Part shown: positions 49,902 through 60,996 of the stretch, piece by piece
How positions within the stretch are numbered: the stretch's first letter is position 1
Layout: each line of letters opens with the position of its first letter
Notes under the pieces: model-generated
What the model saw: the letters and a program-made list of their open reading frames with translations, nothing else
Database searches by the model: none
Told to the model about the DNA's origin: nothing
Assembly: GCF_022669015.1 (NCBI RefSeq)
Contig: NZ_JAKKSL010000001.1
Location: 248,001 to 312,000 of the forward strand
DNA: 64,000 nt
Direction: 5' to 3'
Source of the DNA: Colwellia maritima
GTDB lineage: Bacteria; Pseudomonadota; Gammaproteobacteria; Enterobacterales; Alteromonadaceae
Position numbers and translations under genes: made by a program

Positions 49902-51267
49902 TTAAGACGATAATGTACGAATCAAATTAGAATAGTCTTCTTTAATATCATGTAATTCTTCACGTAATGACTTAACCTTGCGACAGGCATGTAATACGGT
50001 AGTATGATCTCGACCACCAAAAGCATCCCCAATTTCGGGCAAACTGTGATTCGTTAACTCTTTAGATAATGCCATTGCAAGTTGTCTAGGTCTAGCTACC
50101 GATCTATTTCTACGTTTTGAGAGTAAATCAGAAACTTTAATTTTATAGTATTCTGCCACTGTTCGGCGGATATTATCAATAGTAACTAACTTGTCTTGTA
50201 AAGCTAATAAATCACGTAGGGCTTCACGCACAAAATCAATGGTAATTGCCCTGCCTGTAAAATTGGCGTTAGCAATAACTCTGTTAAGCGCACCTTCTAA
50301 TTCACGGACATTAGAACGTAAACGTTTAGCAATAAAAAAAGCAACTTCATCAGCTAAATTAATATTACTTTCTTGGGCCTTGGTTTTTAAAATAGCAACA
50401 CGGGTTTCAAGTTCTGGTGGCTCAATAGCTATAGTAAGCCCCCAACCGAACCGAGATTTAAGGCGATCTTCAACAGCAACTTCCTTTGGATATCGATCAC
50501 TCGTTAGAATAATTTGTTGATTACCTTCAAGTAGCGCATTGAATGTATGGAAGAACTCTTCTTGTGTTCTATCTTTACCACAGAAAAATTGAATGTCATC
50601 AATAAGCAAAGCGTCAACACTGCGATAGTATTGCTTGAACTTTTCCATGGCATTATTTTGCAAGGCTTTTACCATATCTTGTACAAATCGCTCAGAGTGC
50701 ATATAAGCAATTTTAGCATTCGGATTATTCTGTAATATACCATTACCTACGGCATGCAATAAATGCGTTTTACCTAAACCTGTTCCACCATAGATAAAAA
50801 GCGGGTTATAAGCTGCACCAGGGTTGTCAGCAACTTGTGACGCTGCTGCTCTAGCTAATTGATTAGATTTACCTTCAACAAAATTGTCAAAAGTATATTT
50901 CACTCTAACATTAGGCTTATTAGGTAGATTTGTTTCCGTAGTAGACGGGATAGATTTCTTATGTGGGCTAAAATTGGCACTTGCCGAATTATCAACGCTA
51001 TTATTAGACGTTGCTATTACAGGTTTGCTACCAACATCAAACCTAAGAAGATAAGGATCCTCCCCTTCTGTCATAGTGATCAATTCGTTGATCCTATTAA
51101 CATACTTATCTTGCACCCAATCTAGTACAAAACGGTTAGGGGCATAAAGTGTTAATATGTTTTCCGTAACAACACACTGTAAGGGACGAATCCACATACT
51201 AAACTGCTGTCTTTGGTAATTCTTCTTGAAGAACAGTGAGGCATCGCTGCCAAAGAGAATGTTCCAA
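49902..51267 (-). CDS. dnaA: Chromosomal replication initiator DnaA (one frameshift)
   Basis: Origin-binding AAA+ initiator. Domain I reads [18 protein letters not shown] from a TTG start at 51267 (GGAG ribosome binding site 6 bases upstream). An extra base near 51203 interrupts it before [23 protein letters not shown]+ motifs are [19 protein letters not shown] (Walker A) and [11 protein letters not shown] (Walker B). The DNA-binding domain IV has [39 protein letters not shown]. About 454 residues corrected. The ATG at 51197 is internal. Confidence 0.95.
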
Positions 51268-51850
51268 CCAAAACTCCAATGGAATATATTTTAACCGTTT
51301 ATTACGCACATTTAATTTTCACAAAATTATCAACAAAGTCACAAGTGAAAATGTGCACAATAAGAACATTGTTTAAAAAAGACAGGAAAATACACCTGAA
51401 AAATAGAAACAAACGGAAATTTTTATTATGTGTGCCCATTATCTCTATACTTATCCACAAGTGCAATATTGTTAAGCAACTATTCGTCATTATTTTGATA
51501 AAAAAATACCAAAGGCTTATAAAACCAGAATATAACGAGTTTTTTAGATTAAATAAAAGTTAAAAAACTATGCTTAGTATATTTACTTATGTAGAGAAAA
51601 AATAGAAAGTTGACTAATTAAGCTTGTAATATCGTTAAGCCTGTGGATATTTTCACAATATTGGCTTTTTTTACATACACAAAAAATAAAAAACAACACG
51701 ATCGAAGCGATCAAACAAAGATCTTTGTAAAATAAAGGGGATAATCATTGACAACAAAGCTAGTTAGATTTAGAATTCGCCCTCTTTTTTTAGACCTGTG
51801 TGCTCAACTAGCTTTTTTGTTAGGGCAACAACAACCGACGGATTAGCGTA
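51268..51850. other. oriC: Probable chromosomal origin oriC
   Basis: 583 bases between divergent dnaA and rpmH with no convincing gene. It contains an exact DnaA box TTATCCACA (51451-51459), near-matches at 51327-51335 (TTATCAACA), 51642-51650 (reverse of ATATCCACA), 51316-51324 and 51649-51657 (ATTTTCACA), a very A/T-rich stretch (about 51481-51600) that could be the unwinding element, and three GATC sites within about 25 bases (51700-51723), followed by a GATCTTTGTAAAA 13-mer-like sequence. Gene strands switch here from leftward (dnaA side) to rightward (rpmH side), as expected at an origin. Confidence 0.8.
51748..51776 (+). promoter_or_regulatory. rpmH promoter
   Basis: -35 TTGACA (51748-51753), 17-bp spacer, -10 TAGAAT (51771-51776), about 70 bases ahead of rpmH. 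A near-ideal sigma-70 promoter, suited to a ribosomal protein operon. Confidence 0.85.
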
Positions 51851-51985
51851 ATGAAAAGAACATTTCAACCTAGCGTATTAAAGCGTAAGCGTAACCACGG
51901 ATTCCGTGCTCGTATGGCAACTAAAAATGGCCGTGCTGTTATAGCTCGTCGCCGTGCAAAAGGCCGTGCGCGCCTTAGCGCTTAA
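51851..51985 (+). CDS. rpmH: Ribosomal protein L34
   Basis: The 44-residue basic protein [20 protein letters not shown] followed by [20 protein letters not shown] and a final RLSA, essentially the E. coli L34 sequence. First gene of the rpmH-rnpA-yidD-yidC-mnmE series on the plus strand. Confidence 0.98.
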   Translation: MKRTFQPSVLKRKRNHGFRARMATKNGRAVIARRRAKGRARLSA

Positions 51986-52021
51986 TCTTAACTTTTTTTC
52001 TTACTTAGAAATAGAATTAAG

Positions 52022-52405
52022 ATGGTAACCAACACGGTTACTTATGAATTTAATCGGGAGTCACGTCTGTTGACTCCCGATCACTTTCAATGTGTATTTA
52101 AAAAACCAATCAGATTTGGTTCTCGCCACTTTACAATACTAATAACTCCTACAAATCTACCTAATGATTCATGTAAAAATAATCGTCTTGGGTTAGCTAT
52201 AGCCAAAAAACGCGTTAAACTTGCCGTACAACGAAATCGTATAAAACGAATTGTTAGGGAAAGTTTTCGCTTAAATCAGCATGACTTACCTGCTATCGAC
52301 ATGGTGGTTATGGTAAAGTCGGGTATTGATCAACTCAATAATACCGAAATCAATCAAGAATTAGCAAAAATATGGCGAAAAATAATTCAGCGCCACAAAA
52401 ACTAG
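52022..52405 (+). CDS. rnpA: Ribonuclease P protein component
   Basis: Protein subunit of RNase P, which matures tRNA 5' ends. 127 residues; [18 protein letters not shown] is the conserved start (the true start may be a few codons later than MVTNTV), and the RNR box region [23 protein letters not shown] is intact. It overlaps yidD by 34 bases in a different frame, the usual arrangement. Confidence 0.96.
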   Translation: MVTNTVTYEFNRESRLLTPDHFQCVFKKPIRFGSRHFTILITPTNLPNDSCKNNRLGLAIAKKRVKLAVQRNRIKRIVRESFRLNQHDLPAIDMVVMVKSGIDQLNNTEINQELAKIWRKIIQRHKN

Positions 52406-52620
52406 CCATAGCATTTATAAAAGCTTACCGGCGTTTTATTAGTCCTATATTAGGAACAAATTGTCGGTTTCATCCCACTTGTTCGTGTTATGCGCATCAA
52501 GCTATTGAACGTTTTGGTGTAATTAAAGGATGTTGGTTAGCAAGTAAACGTATAATAAAATGTCATCCGTTAAATGAAGGTGGTGATGATCCAGTTCCTC
52601 CACTAAAAAAAGAACAATAG
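52372..52620 (+). CDS. yidD: Membrane protein insertion efficiency factor YidD
   Basis: 82-residue Yid[39 protein letters not shown] (in pieces) with the conserved Cys pattern, ending in GGDDPVPP. Thought to aid membrane protein insertion with YidC. The start lies inside rnpA. Confidence 0.95.
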   Translation: MAKNNSAPQKLAIAFIKAYRRFISPILGTNCRFHPTCSCYAHQAIERFGVIKGCWLASKRIIKCHPLNEGGDDPVPPLKKEQ

Positions 52621-52771
52621 AATCAGAACAACTAAAAGGTAAACCTATTTTTATACTCTAATACTAAAAGAGAGTTGGTTTGCAGTTAAACCTAGTCTAA
52701 AATGTTTTGCTATTAATACTATGCAAGAGGTAAAAACCTCGTGCCAACCCAAAACAAGAGAAATTAATCTT

Positions 52772-54405
52772 ATGGAATCTCAACGCAGTCTGCTTTTTAT
52801 TGCGCTTATGGTTGTTACCTACTTACTATTTAGTCAGTGGCAAGCACAAAATGCGCCGGCAGTTGAACAACCCGCTATTAGTCAAAGTGCTAATATTGAA
52901 CAAGCTAATGATGCAGAATTTGTTCCTGAGTCAAGTGATTCGACAGCACCCATTGCAAAAGAAATAGCTTCAAATGCGAAACTAATTAGTGTGACCACAG
53001 ATGATTTAATTATAAAAATTAATACTCGAGGTGGTGATATAGTTGAGGCGAAACTGCGTAAATTTGATACCGAACAAGGTAATGGTATTCCATTTACTAT
53101 TCTACAAAACGGTAATCAAAAATATGTTGCACAATCTGGGTTAACAGGTGCTAACGGGGTTGATAGAGTTATTAAAGGGCGCCCTATTTATAGCAGTGTT
53201 CAAAGCAACTATGAATTGGTTGGTGAGAGCCTGACTGTAGATTTAACCTTTCAAGATAACAATGGTCTTAGTGTAATAAAACGCTTTTCATTTCATGTTG
53301 ATAGTTACAGCGTTGATATTAAATACTTAATAAATAACAACACTAGCAACAGTGTTTCAGTACAAATGTATGGTCAACTAAAACAGTCAACACTTAAAGA
53401 CACGTCTTCTGGCATGCTTCCAACTTACCGCGGTGCTGCTTTCTCTACTTCTGAAGACCGTTATGAAAAGTATGACTTTGATGATATTGCCGAAGCAAAC
53501 TTAAACAAAACTACTCCAGGTGGTGGGTTGCCATGCTTGAACATTACTTTGTATCGGCTTGGGTACCTAATGCAGCCGATAATAATCAACTGTATACCAG
53601 TTATAGTAACAACCAAGAAGCAGTAATTGGCTTTAAAGGTCCTTCAATCACTATAGACGCAGGTCAACAAGGTCAAACCTCAGCCATTTTATATGTGGGT
53701 CCTAAAGACCAAGAAGTTCTAAAGAAAATTGAGCCTAACTTATATCTAACGATAGACTACGGTTTCTTATGGATGATTAGTAAATATTTATTTCTGTTAC
53801 TACTAACCATTCAAAGTTTTGTCACTAACTGGGGTGTTGCTATTATTATCATTACCTTAATAGTTAAAGGTGGTATGTACCCACTAACTAAAGCGCAATA
53901 TACCTCTATGGCAAAAATGCGTGAACTAGCCCCTAAAATGGCACAGTTAAAAGAGCGTTTTGGTGATGATAGACAAAAAATGTCGCAAGCCACTATGGAA
54001 ATGTACCGTAAAGAGAAAGTAAACCCTGCGGGCGGTTGTTTACCTTTATTATTACAAATGCCTATATTCTTAGCACTTTACTGGGTATTTTTAGAAAGTG
54101 TTGAATTAAGACATGCTCCCTTTATATTTTGGATTCAAGATTTATCAGCAATGGATCCCTACTATGTATTGCCGGTTCTCATGGGTATAAGTATGTTTGT
54201 AATGCAAAAAATGCAACCAATGACAATACAAGATCCAATGCAACAAAAAATAATGCAATATATGCCCGTTGTATTCTCTATTTTTATGGCATGGTTCCCT
54301 TCAGGCTTAGTACTTTATTGGTTTATAAGTAATGTGATTTCAATAGTACAAATGAAAATAATATTCAGCGGTATTGAAAAGAAAAAACAGGCAAAAGAAA
54401 GTTAA
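52772..54405 (+). CDS. yidC: Membrane protein insertase YidC (one frameshift)
   Basis: YidC inserts inner-membrane proteins with or without Sec. [20 protein letters not shown] is the N-terminal helix (ATG 52772; the frame opens earlier at 52721). A large periplasmic domain follows, broken near 53525 where one base is lost in GGTGGTGGG; restored it reads [20 protein letters not shown]. The C-terminal helices contain [36 protein letters not shown] and the basic tail. About 544 residues. Confidence 0.96.
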
Positions 54406-54440
54406 CATTGATTAATACCTATTTTTAACTTGTTAAAATG

Positions 54441-54475
54441 GAAAGCGGTTTCAGATAATGAAATCGCTTTTTTGT
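54441..54475 (+). terminator. yidC terminator
   Basis: Stem AAAGCGGTTTC / GAAATCGCTTT (54442-54470; one G-T pair) with a 7-base loop followed by a T run, 36 bases after the yidC stop. mnmE may have its own promoter or depend on read-through. Confidence 0.8.
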
Positions 54476-54544
54476 TAGATTTCATCAAATACAGTAAAAT
54501 ATTTTATTTCAATTTTTTCAGAATTTTTAGGCTTGCATCAACTA

Positions 54545-55976
54545 ATGACATCATTTTCTAGTAACAAACTTAGTGGAAAAACAACAATTGCGGCACAAGC
54601 AACTGCACCAGGGCGTGGTGGTGTTGGTATTATTCGTGTATCAGGGCCAGAGGCAAAAAATGTTGCTCAAGCCATTTTAGGTCGAGTACCTGAGATAAGA
54701 AAAGCTGAATATTTACCTTTTTCAAATACGAATGGTGAAGTATTAGACCAAGGTATTGCATTGTATTTTCAAGCACCTAATTCATTTACAGGTGAAGATG
54801 TTGTTGAATTTCAAGGTCATGGTGGCCCAGTTATTTTGGATATGTTACTTAAAGCAATTCTAGCATTGCCCAATGTTATAATGGCAAAACCCGGAGAGTT
54901 TAGTGAACAAGCTTTTTTAAACGACAAACTCGATTTAACCCAAGCCGAAGCCATTGCCGATTTAATTAATTCAAGCTCTGAACAAGCTGCACGCTCTGCC
55001 CTGCACTCACTACAAGGAAATTTTTCGAAACTTGTTAATGAAATGGTAGAAAGCATTATTCATCTGCGCATGTATGTTGAGGCAGCCATTGATTTCCCAG
55101 AAGAGGAAATAAACTTTCTTGCTGATAAAAAAATAGTAACCAACCTTAAAGCTATTATCAAAAAAGTTGAAGACGTACGTAAACAGGCGCAACAAGGCAG
55201 CATTATTAGAGAAGGTATGCGCGTTGTTATTGCCGGTAGACCAAACGCAGGTAAATCAAGCTTATTAAATGCCTTAAGCGGTAAAGACAGTGCAATAGTT
55301 ACGGATATTGCGGGGACAACCCGAGATGTATTAACCGAGCAAATTCATATTGATGGTATGCCTCTGCATATAATTGATACAGCAGGCTTACGTGATAGTG
55401 ATGATAAAGTTGAACAAATTGGTATAGAGCGCGCTTGGCAAGAGATAAATCAAGCTGACAGAGTACTGTTGATGGTTGATGCCAGTAAAAATCACAACAT
55501 ATTAGAAAATGAACAAGATATAAAAAACTACTATCCTGAATTTTTTGAGAAACTTCCCAGTAATATTGGCTTAACGTTAGTAAGAAACAAAGCCGATCTA
55601 AATCCATCTATTACGCAAACGAATATTGGCTTAACTGAATTTTCCGATACAAATAACAAAAAACACACGGCAATAACACTTTCAGCTAAAACAGGCTCAG
55701 GCGTTGTCAGCTTAAAAGAGCACTTAAAATCAATCATGGGTTACCAAGGTAGTACTGAAGGTGGGTTTATGGCCAGAAGACGCCATTTAACCGCTTTAAA
55801 CAATGCACACCAAACATTTAATCACTGGTTTAGAACAATTAGAATCTTATGTCGCCGGAGAGATTTTAGCTGAAGAACTACGAATTTGTCAGTTAGAGCT
55901 TGATCAAATCACAGGTGAATTCACCAGTGATGATCTACTCGGTAAGATTTTTAGCTCTTTTTGTATCGGTAAATAG
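54545..55976 (+). CDS. mnmE: tRNA modification GTPase MnmE (one frameshift)
   Basis: Works with MnmG on the wobble uridine (cmnm5U34). [22 protein letters not shown] is the formyl-THF-binding N-terminus, and [28 protein letters not shown] follow. The G domain has [16 protein letters not shown] (G1), DTAG (G3) and NKAD (G4). An extra T near 55826 breaks the end; corrected it reads [18 protein letters not shown] and closes with the catalytic CIGK motif at 55976. I chose ATG 54545 over TTG 54533. Confidence 0.95.
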
Positions 55977-55987
55977 CAGGGAATACT

Positions 55988-56308
55988 ATGAAAAGTAACT
56001 TAGAAGAATTATCAGAAATTGTTGCTAGAGCTAATGATTTGTTTTATAGCAAATTTAATAAGATTGATACATTAATGGGAATAATGGATAAAAACCTACG
56101 AAAACAAGGCATACAAGCGGACGCAATTACTATAGATTGTGTTGCTTTAGATAAAAAAATAGTAATTCTACTTCATGACAATAAACCCGATGTTGTCAAC
56201 ATTACACTAGGCAATAAAGAAGGTTGTATTTATTCATCCGAAGAATACAAACTTACCGAAATATCAGAAACTGTGATCTTAGGCATAATGGAAAAAAACT
56301 TCATTTAA
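55988..56308 (+). CDS. Small protein of unknown function downstream of mnmE
   Basis: A 106-residue protein I do not recognise. It begins with a charged helix (SNLEELSEIVARANDLFYSKFNKID), continues with alternating strands and helices, has two Cys (IDCVAL, EGCIYS), and shows no signal peptide or membrane segment. A GCAGGGA ribosome binding site precedes the ATG, 11 bases after mnmE, so it is probably cotranscribed. It converges on nasA with only 7 bases between stops. A real gene by length, RBS and composition. Confidence 0.7.
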   Translation: MKSNLEELSEIVARANDLFYSKFNKIDTLMGIMDKNLRKQGIQADAITIDCVALDKKIVILLHDNKPDVVNITLGNKEGCIYSSEEYKLTEISETVILGIMEKNFI

Positions 56309-56315
56309 AAGCACG

Positions 56316-59044
56316 TTAAACGCCGCACTGTTTAAGCTTAAGCGCTATGTCTCCAATACAACTGCCACAGCCATTACCCGCATTAGTTTTTGCTCTAATA
56401 CTATCAACAGTTATTTCTCCAGAATCAATAGCGTGTTCAATATCCTTTAATTCAACACGTAAACAGTGACAAAAAGTATTTTTTAACTGTAAGCACTTAC
56501 TATCATTAGAAAGTATATTTCTTTGAATATCATTATTATCGGTTAAAGTGAAAATTTGACTAATCCATCCGTTTGGTAAGTCACTTTTTTGCTGGGCAAC
56601 CAAAATAGTTGCTTGCATATTATCTTTTATAAAATAACTTTTTCTAAAATAATTTTTTGTTGAATCACTTGCATTGAGCACATTAATATCGCTCTTATTA
56701 ACAGCTTGATTTGGGTTAGTTAAAACAAAATCATTTAACCGTCTAAATAAATCAGCAGATGATTCGGTACTTGCTAAATGATAGCAATAACCTCCGGTAA
56801 TTTTTTGCTCAACTTGATAGGTTGCCAAATTATCACTTATGGGTGACTTAACAACCAACATTGCTTCACTACACGTTTGCCATGGTTTAATGCTCACCTT
56901 GCTATGTTTAAATGCGGGCTGACCAGAAATAATATCTATATTTGCTTTAACAAACTTACTCACACAACCCTGATTAAAATTACTGGCTGACCAATGAATA
57001 GCAATAAATAACTCTTTTTCTCGTTGAGTACCCGTTATACTTGCTCTAATTAAAAATTGTTCTTTCACACGTTTATTATCAGTTTCTATTGCAACTAATT
57101 GCCCATGAGTAATATTGAGGTAATCAGCATCCTGTTGGTTAATTTCAACTTCTGGCTCGGGGTGACGCTGAGATAAAATACCCGATTTACCGCTACGGGT
57201 TTGGGTATGCCATTGATCTCGATTTCGACCAGTGTTTAGAGTAAATAACTGTTGGTCGTGTTGTTGCACCTCACTTTTAATGGCAACAACTCGTGCTTTA
57301 TTATTATCGTGATAATAATGCCCGTCACTAAAAAAGTTTTGCTCACTTACTTTTATTGGGTAACCTTGAGGCTGCGGCCATTGAAAAGGCTGTAATCGCT
57401 GATATTGTTCTGCTGATAGTTTACCAAATGCTGATATATCAAACGCACGACTACCATGATTATTTAAACCTGATAAACGGGCATGTTCTGTAAATATTTG
57501 ATAAACAGACTCGTAGTTAAATTGCGTGGTAAACCCCATACGTTTAGCTACCTCGCTCATAATCCACCAATCAGGTTTTGCTTGGGCAAAAGGAGTTAGA
57601 AATGAACGCTGTCGTGTAATTCGTCTTTCTGAATTTGTTACTGTACCTGATTTTTCTCCCCATGTTTGAGCGGGAAAAACAACATCAGCATAGTTAAGTG
57701 TGTCATTCGTTGCCACACAATCACTAACAATAACTAACGGACATTTTTTTAAGGCTTGTTTGATTTTTTCATGATTAGGCATACTCACTAAAGGATTAGT
57801 TGCCATTATCCATAATACTTTTATTTTGCCAGATTCAACTGCATCAAATAAATCAACCGCTTTTAAGCCTTCATTGGTCGCCAAATTATCAGTTTGCCAA
57901 AAATCTGCTAAGGCCGCATGCAAATGCGTATCTTTAAACTCTATATGACTTGCTAACGTATTTGCTAAAGCGCCGACTTCTCGCCCCCCATCGCATTAGG
58001 TTGCCCAGTTATTGAAAAAGCACCGCAACCAATTTTACCTATTTTATTTGTCACTAAATGGCTGTTGATAATACCATTTACTTGATCAGTCCCCTGCTTT
58101 GATTGATTTATACCTTGAGAAAATAACGTAACCACTTTGTCTGTATTAGCAAAAAGCTGATAGAATTCGTCAATTACTTTTGGTGATAAACCTGTATTTT
58201 CAAGCAATAAACTATCTTCTTTTGCATTCTTTAATGCTTGCTTTAAACCAGAAACTTTATCTACAGACGTTAATAATGTTTGGTCAATAAAACCGTGTTT
58301 GTCTAAATAATTTAGTAAACCGTTTAATAAAATAACATCTTGTCCTGCCTTAATCTGTAAATGTAAATCGGCTAATTCTGTAGAAGCTGTTACACGAGGA
58401 TCAATCACAACAATAGTTAACGATGGTCTACGAGATTTTTCTTCTCTAATTCGTTGATAAATAATAGGATGGCACCAGGCCAAATTTGAACCCGCTAAAA
58501 CAATTAAATCCGCTTTGGTAATATCTGAATAACTCATAGGCACAATATCTTCGCCAAAAGCACGTTTATGTGCAGATACTGCGGATGACATACATAAGCG
58601 AGAATTTGTATCAATATTGCCGCTACCAATAAACCCTTTCATTAGTTTATTGGCAACATAATAATCTTCCGTGAGTAATTGCCCTGAAACATAAAAACCA
58701 ATAGATTCTTTACCAAATTCTTCAATGCTTTGGTTTATTTTACTGGCAACAAAATCAAGTGTTCTTGACCATTTTTGCTCCTTATTATTTATTTTTGGTG
58801 CCATAAGGCGATTATTGTTATCTAACGTATCAGCTAAGTTTTTACCTTTTATGCATAATTTACCAAAATTTGCGGGATGATTTTTATCCCCATTCACAAG
58901 TACTGCTTGAGAGGAATGTTTAGTGCTATTTGAAACAGTAACACCACAACCAACCCCACAGTATGGACATGTAGTATTAATATCATGAGTAATAAGTGTA
59001 GAGTCTATTATCGGGTGGTGATGGTTTTTAATCATATTTGGCAT
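56316..59044 (-). CDS. nasA: Assimilatory nitrate reductase NasA (one frameshift)
   Basis: Cytoplasmic Mo-bis-MGD enzyme reducing nitrate to nitrite. No Tat signal. The [4Fe-4S] ligands are C26, C29, C33 and C64 (TCPYCGVGCGV...LCIKGKNL). Molybdopterin-binding blocks include GSGNIDTNSRLCMSSAVSAH. Near 57965 one base is lost in a G run; restored it reads NAMGGREVGALANTLASHI and continues through ATNPLVSMPN and AQTWGEKSGTVTNSERRI. The C-terminus is a BFD-type [2Fe-2S] domain (CHCLRVEL...GNGCGSCIG). About 909 residues. The dedicated electron donor is probably the NirB-like flavoprotein or a ferredoxin. Last gene of the nitrate cluster. Confidence 0.94.
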
Positions 59045-59223
59045 TATGTTTTTAGTTAACTTAGTTGGCTATTACAATACAAAGAGTTTAATGCAACTGT
59101 TACGCCAGAGATAAAAACAAATAACCTATTGTTTTTATTTAATATTTATTTAACCATTCAACATTAAATAAAAAAATGAGCTGCTATAGTGCAATAAATA
59201 TAATTTTTTGTGCAACCTCATCA
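59045..59223. other. Spacer between the kinase/phosphatase gene and nasA
   Basis: 179 A/T-rich bases; I see no gene and no clear terminator. nasA could have its own promoter here. Confidence 0.4.
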
Positions 59224-60993
59224 TTATTTATAAATCAATACACTGATCAATATCATAAGAAGTACCGCGCTAATACCTTGCCAAAACTTAACAGGATCAC
59301 GTTCTAACAATGGTAAATTGTCTTGTACATTTAGTTGTGTATTCTTTGAAATAGTGAACTGAGCAAGAAACTCTGAATAGTGTTCATATCTATTGACCGG
59401 ATTAGCGGCTAATGCTGTAGACATCACTCTATCTAAATATTTAGGTAAATCTATTCTATAAGTCGTAATAGGTTTATAGCGCCATAAATTATATTGTTTA
59501 GGTACCGTGTCTAATTGACTAATTTCTTTATAAGGTAGACGATTAGTTAACATTTGATAAATTAAAACAGCTAAAGAATATAACTCACTTTGATGATTAT
59601 TTTCATGCCCATAAAATAATTCTGGTGCACTGAAATTGAGTGTACCTTGGTTAAAACTATATTGATCTACTTTTTCAGATAATGAATTATCCAGTTCAAC
59701 CCCGACCACACTACTACCAAAATCTATTAACTTTACACGTCCATGACTGTCAATAATAAAATTATCACCTTTAATGTCACAGTGAACAACGTCTTGACGC
59801 TGTAAAACGCGAAGTATTTTTATTAACTGATCTAAAATATCACGTACTTTAATAAGTGATGGTTTCGGATTATCTTTCATCCAGGCTGCCAACGTTTGCC
59901 CTTCAATATATTCACAAACATGATATAAAAACTTACTATCAATAATCCTAGGATAAATTTTCATGATTGCAGGATGAGTGATTTTTTCACCAATCCACCC
60001 TTCTTTAATAAAACTACTTAAATACTCAATATCATCAACGAAATTTACAGAGGGTATTTTTATTACTACTAATTTTTTCTCTATTATATCTTTTGCTAAA
60101 TACACATGAGATCGACTGGTTTGGTGTAATACATCCAGTATTTCAAAATGATCTAACTTGCTACCTAGTTTCAGGGTCGGCGGTATTACTTGCTGTAATC
60201 GAGTGAATACTAATTGGTTGAATGCTTGTTGCGGTAATTGTTCTATTTTAATCAATAAACAAGTTAAATTATCTTGTGATCCTTGCTCACTGGCTAATTG
60301 ACAAATAGCCTTACTAACTTTCTCTAAATTTTTATTTTCCTGTAGTAATCCGATGATTTGTTTAGGTTTTACAAAGTGATGAACACCATCACAACTTAGC
60401 ATTATAATATCTTGTGGCGCGAATGAAGTGTATTTGTAATCTACTTCAATATGAGAATCCGCACCTAAAGCTCGGGTTAAAGTACCTGATATTGTGGCAT
60501 GATCTTTTGTTAACTCTTGATAACCATCACTATTAATTTTAACTATTTGGCAATCACCAACATGAAATACATGTCCGCGATCACCTTTAAGTACTAGCGC
60601 CGAAAAAGTACTAAACCACTGTTCTGATAATCCTTTTTCATCAGCTATCAATTGCCTTGAATAAAGCCATTTATTTAATGAAGAAATAACTTTGGCTGCT
60701 GACTTTTTTACTGACCAGGTTTCTGGCGTTGCTAAATATTCTTCAATAAAATGGCAAACACTCATTTGACTCGCTTTAGCTGCGCAATTAGCACTTGATA
60801 AACCATCAGCAATAACAGCAACATGACCTTTAAGTTCGAGATCTAAACCTTCGCTCATTTTCAACGCAAAGGCATCTTGATTTTCACTTTTATCACCTTG
60901 GCTAGAATACCCACCAAAGGTGATAGCAAGGCTGTCATTAAACTGATTTTGAGTGTTATTACGTTGCAAGTCTACTGCGTATGAGTCAATCAA
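59224..60993 (-). CDS. Membrane-anchored PP2C phosphatase-Ser/Thr kinase fusion
   Basis: 589 residues in three parts. (1) PP2C-type phosphatase, about 23-250, with metal-site Asp residues in ENQD (D40), ADG (D63), CDG (D202) and QDN (D241). (2) Eukaryotic-like Ser/Thr kinase, about 283-545, with VVIK lysine K312, catalytic loop HCDIKGDN (H404, D406, N411; HCD replaces HRD), DFG (D424) and APE (456-458). The glycine-rich loop (HQTSRSHVY) has lost its glycines. (3) One C-terminal membrane helix (571-588), so both enzymes face the cytoplasm. It sits between the transporter (3 bases upstream) and nasA, so a role in controlling nitrate uptake or reduction is inferred. A kinase gene occupies a similar place beside nasA/nirB in Pseudomonas, as I recall. 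Substrates are unknown. Confidence 0.9.
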   Translation of the reverse strand: MIDSYAVDLQRNNTQNQFNDSLAITFGGYSSQGDKSENQDAFALKMSEGLDLELKGHVAVIADGLSSANCAAKASQMSVCHFIEEYLATPETWSVKKSAAKVISSLNKWLYSRQLIADEKGLSEQWFSTFSALVLKGDRGHVFHVGDCQIVKINSDGYQELTKDHATISGTLTRALGADSHIEVDYKYTSFAPQDIIMLSCDGVHHFVKPKQIIGLLQENKNLEKVSKAICQLASEQGSQDNLTCLLIKIEQLPQQAFNQLVFTRLQQVIPPTLKLGSKLDHFEILDVLHQTSRSHVYLAKDIIEKKLVVIKIPSVNFVDDIEYLSSFIKEGWIGEKITHPAIMKIYPRIIDSKFLYHVCEYIEGQTLAAWMKDNPKPSLIKVRDILDQLIKILRVLQRQDVVHCDIKGDNFIIDSHGRVKLIDFGSSVVGVELDNSLSEKVDQYSFNQGTLNFSAPELFYGHENNHQSELYSLAVLIYQMLTNRLPYKEISQLDTVPKQYNLWRYKPITTYRIDLPKYLDRVMSTALAANPVNRYEHYSEFLAQFTISKNTQLNVQDNLPLLERDPVKFWQGISAVLLMILISVLIYK

Positions 60994-60996
60994 AGG

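Noticed and set aside
51279..51563. 94-residue open frame (and an antisense one) in the dnaA-rpmH gap
   Set aside because: Low-complexity Lys/Ile-rich translation from A/T-rich DNA that contains DnaA boxes; no RBS.
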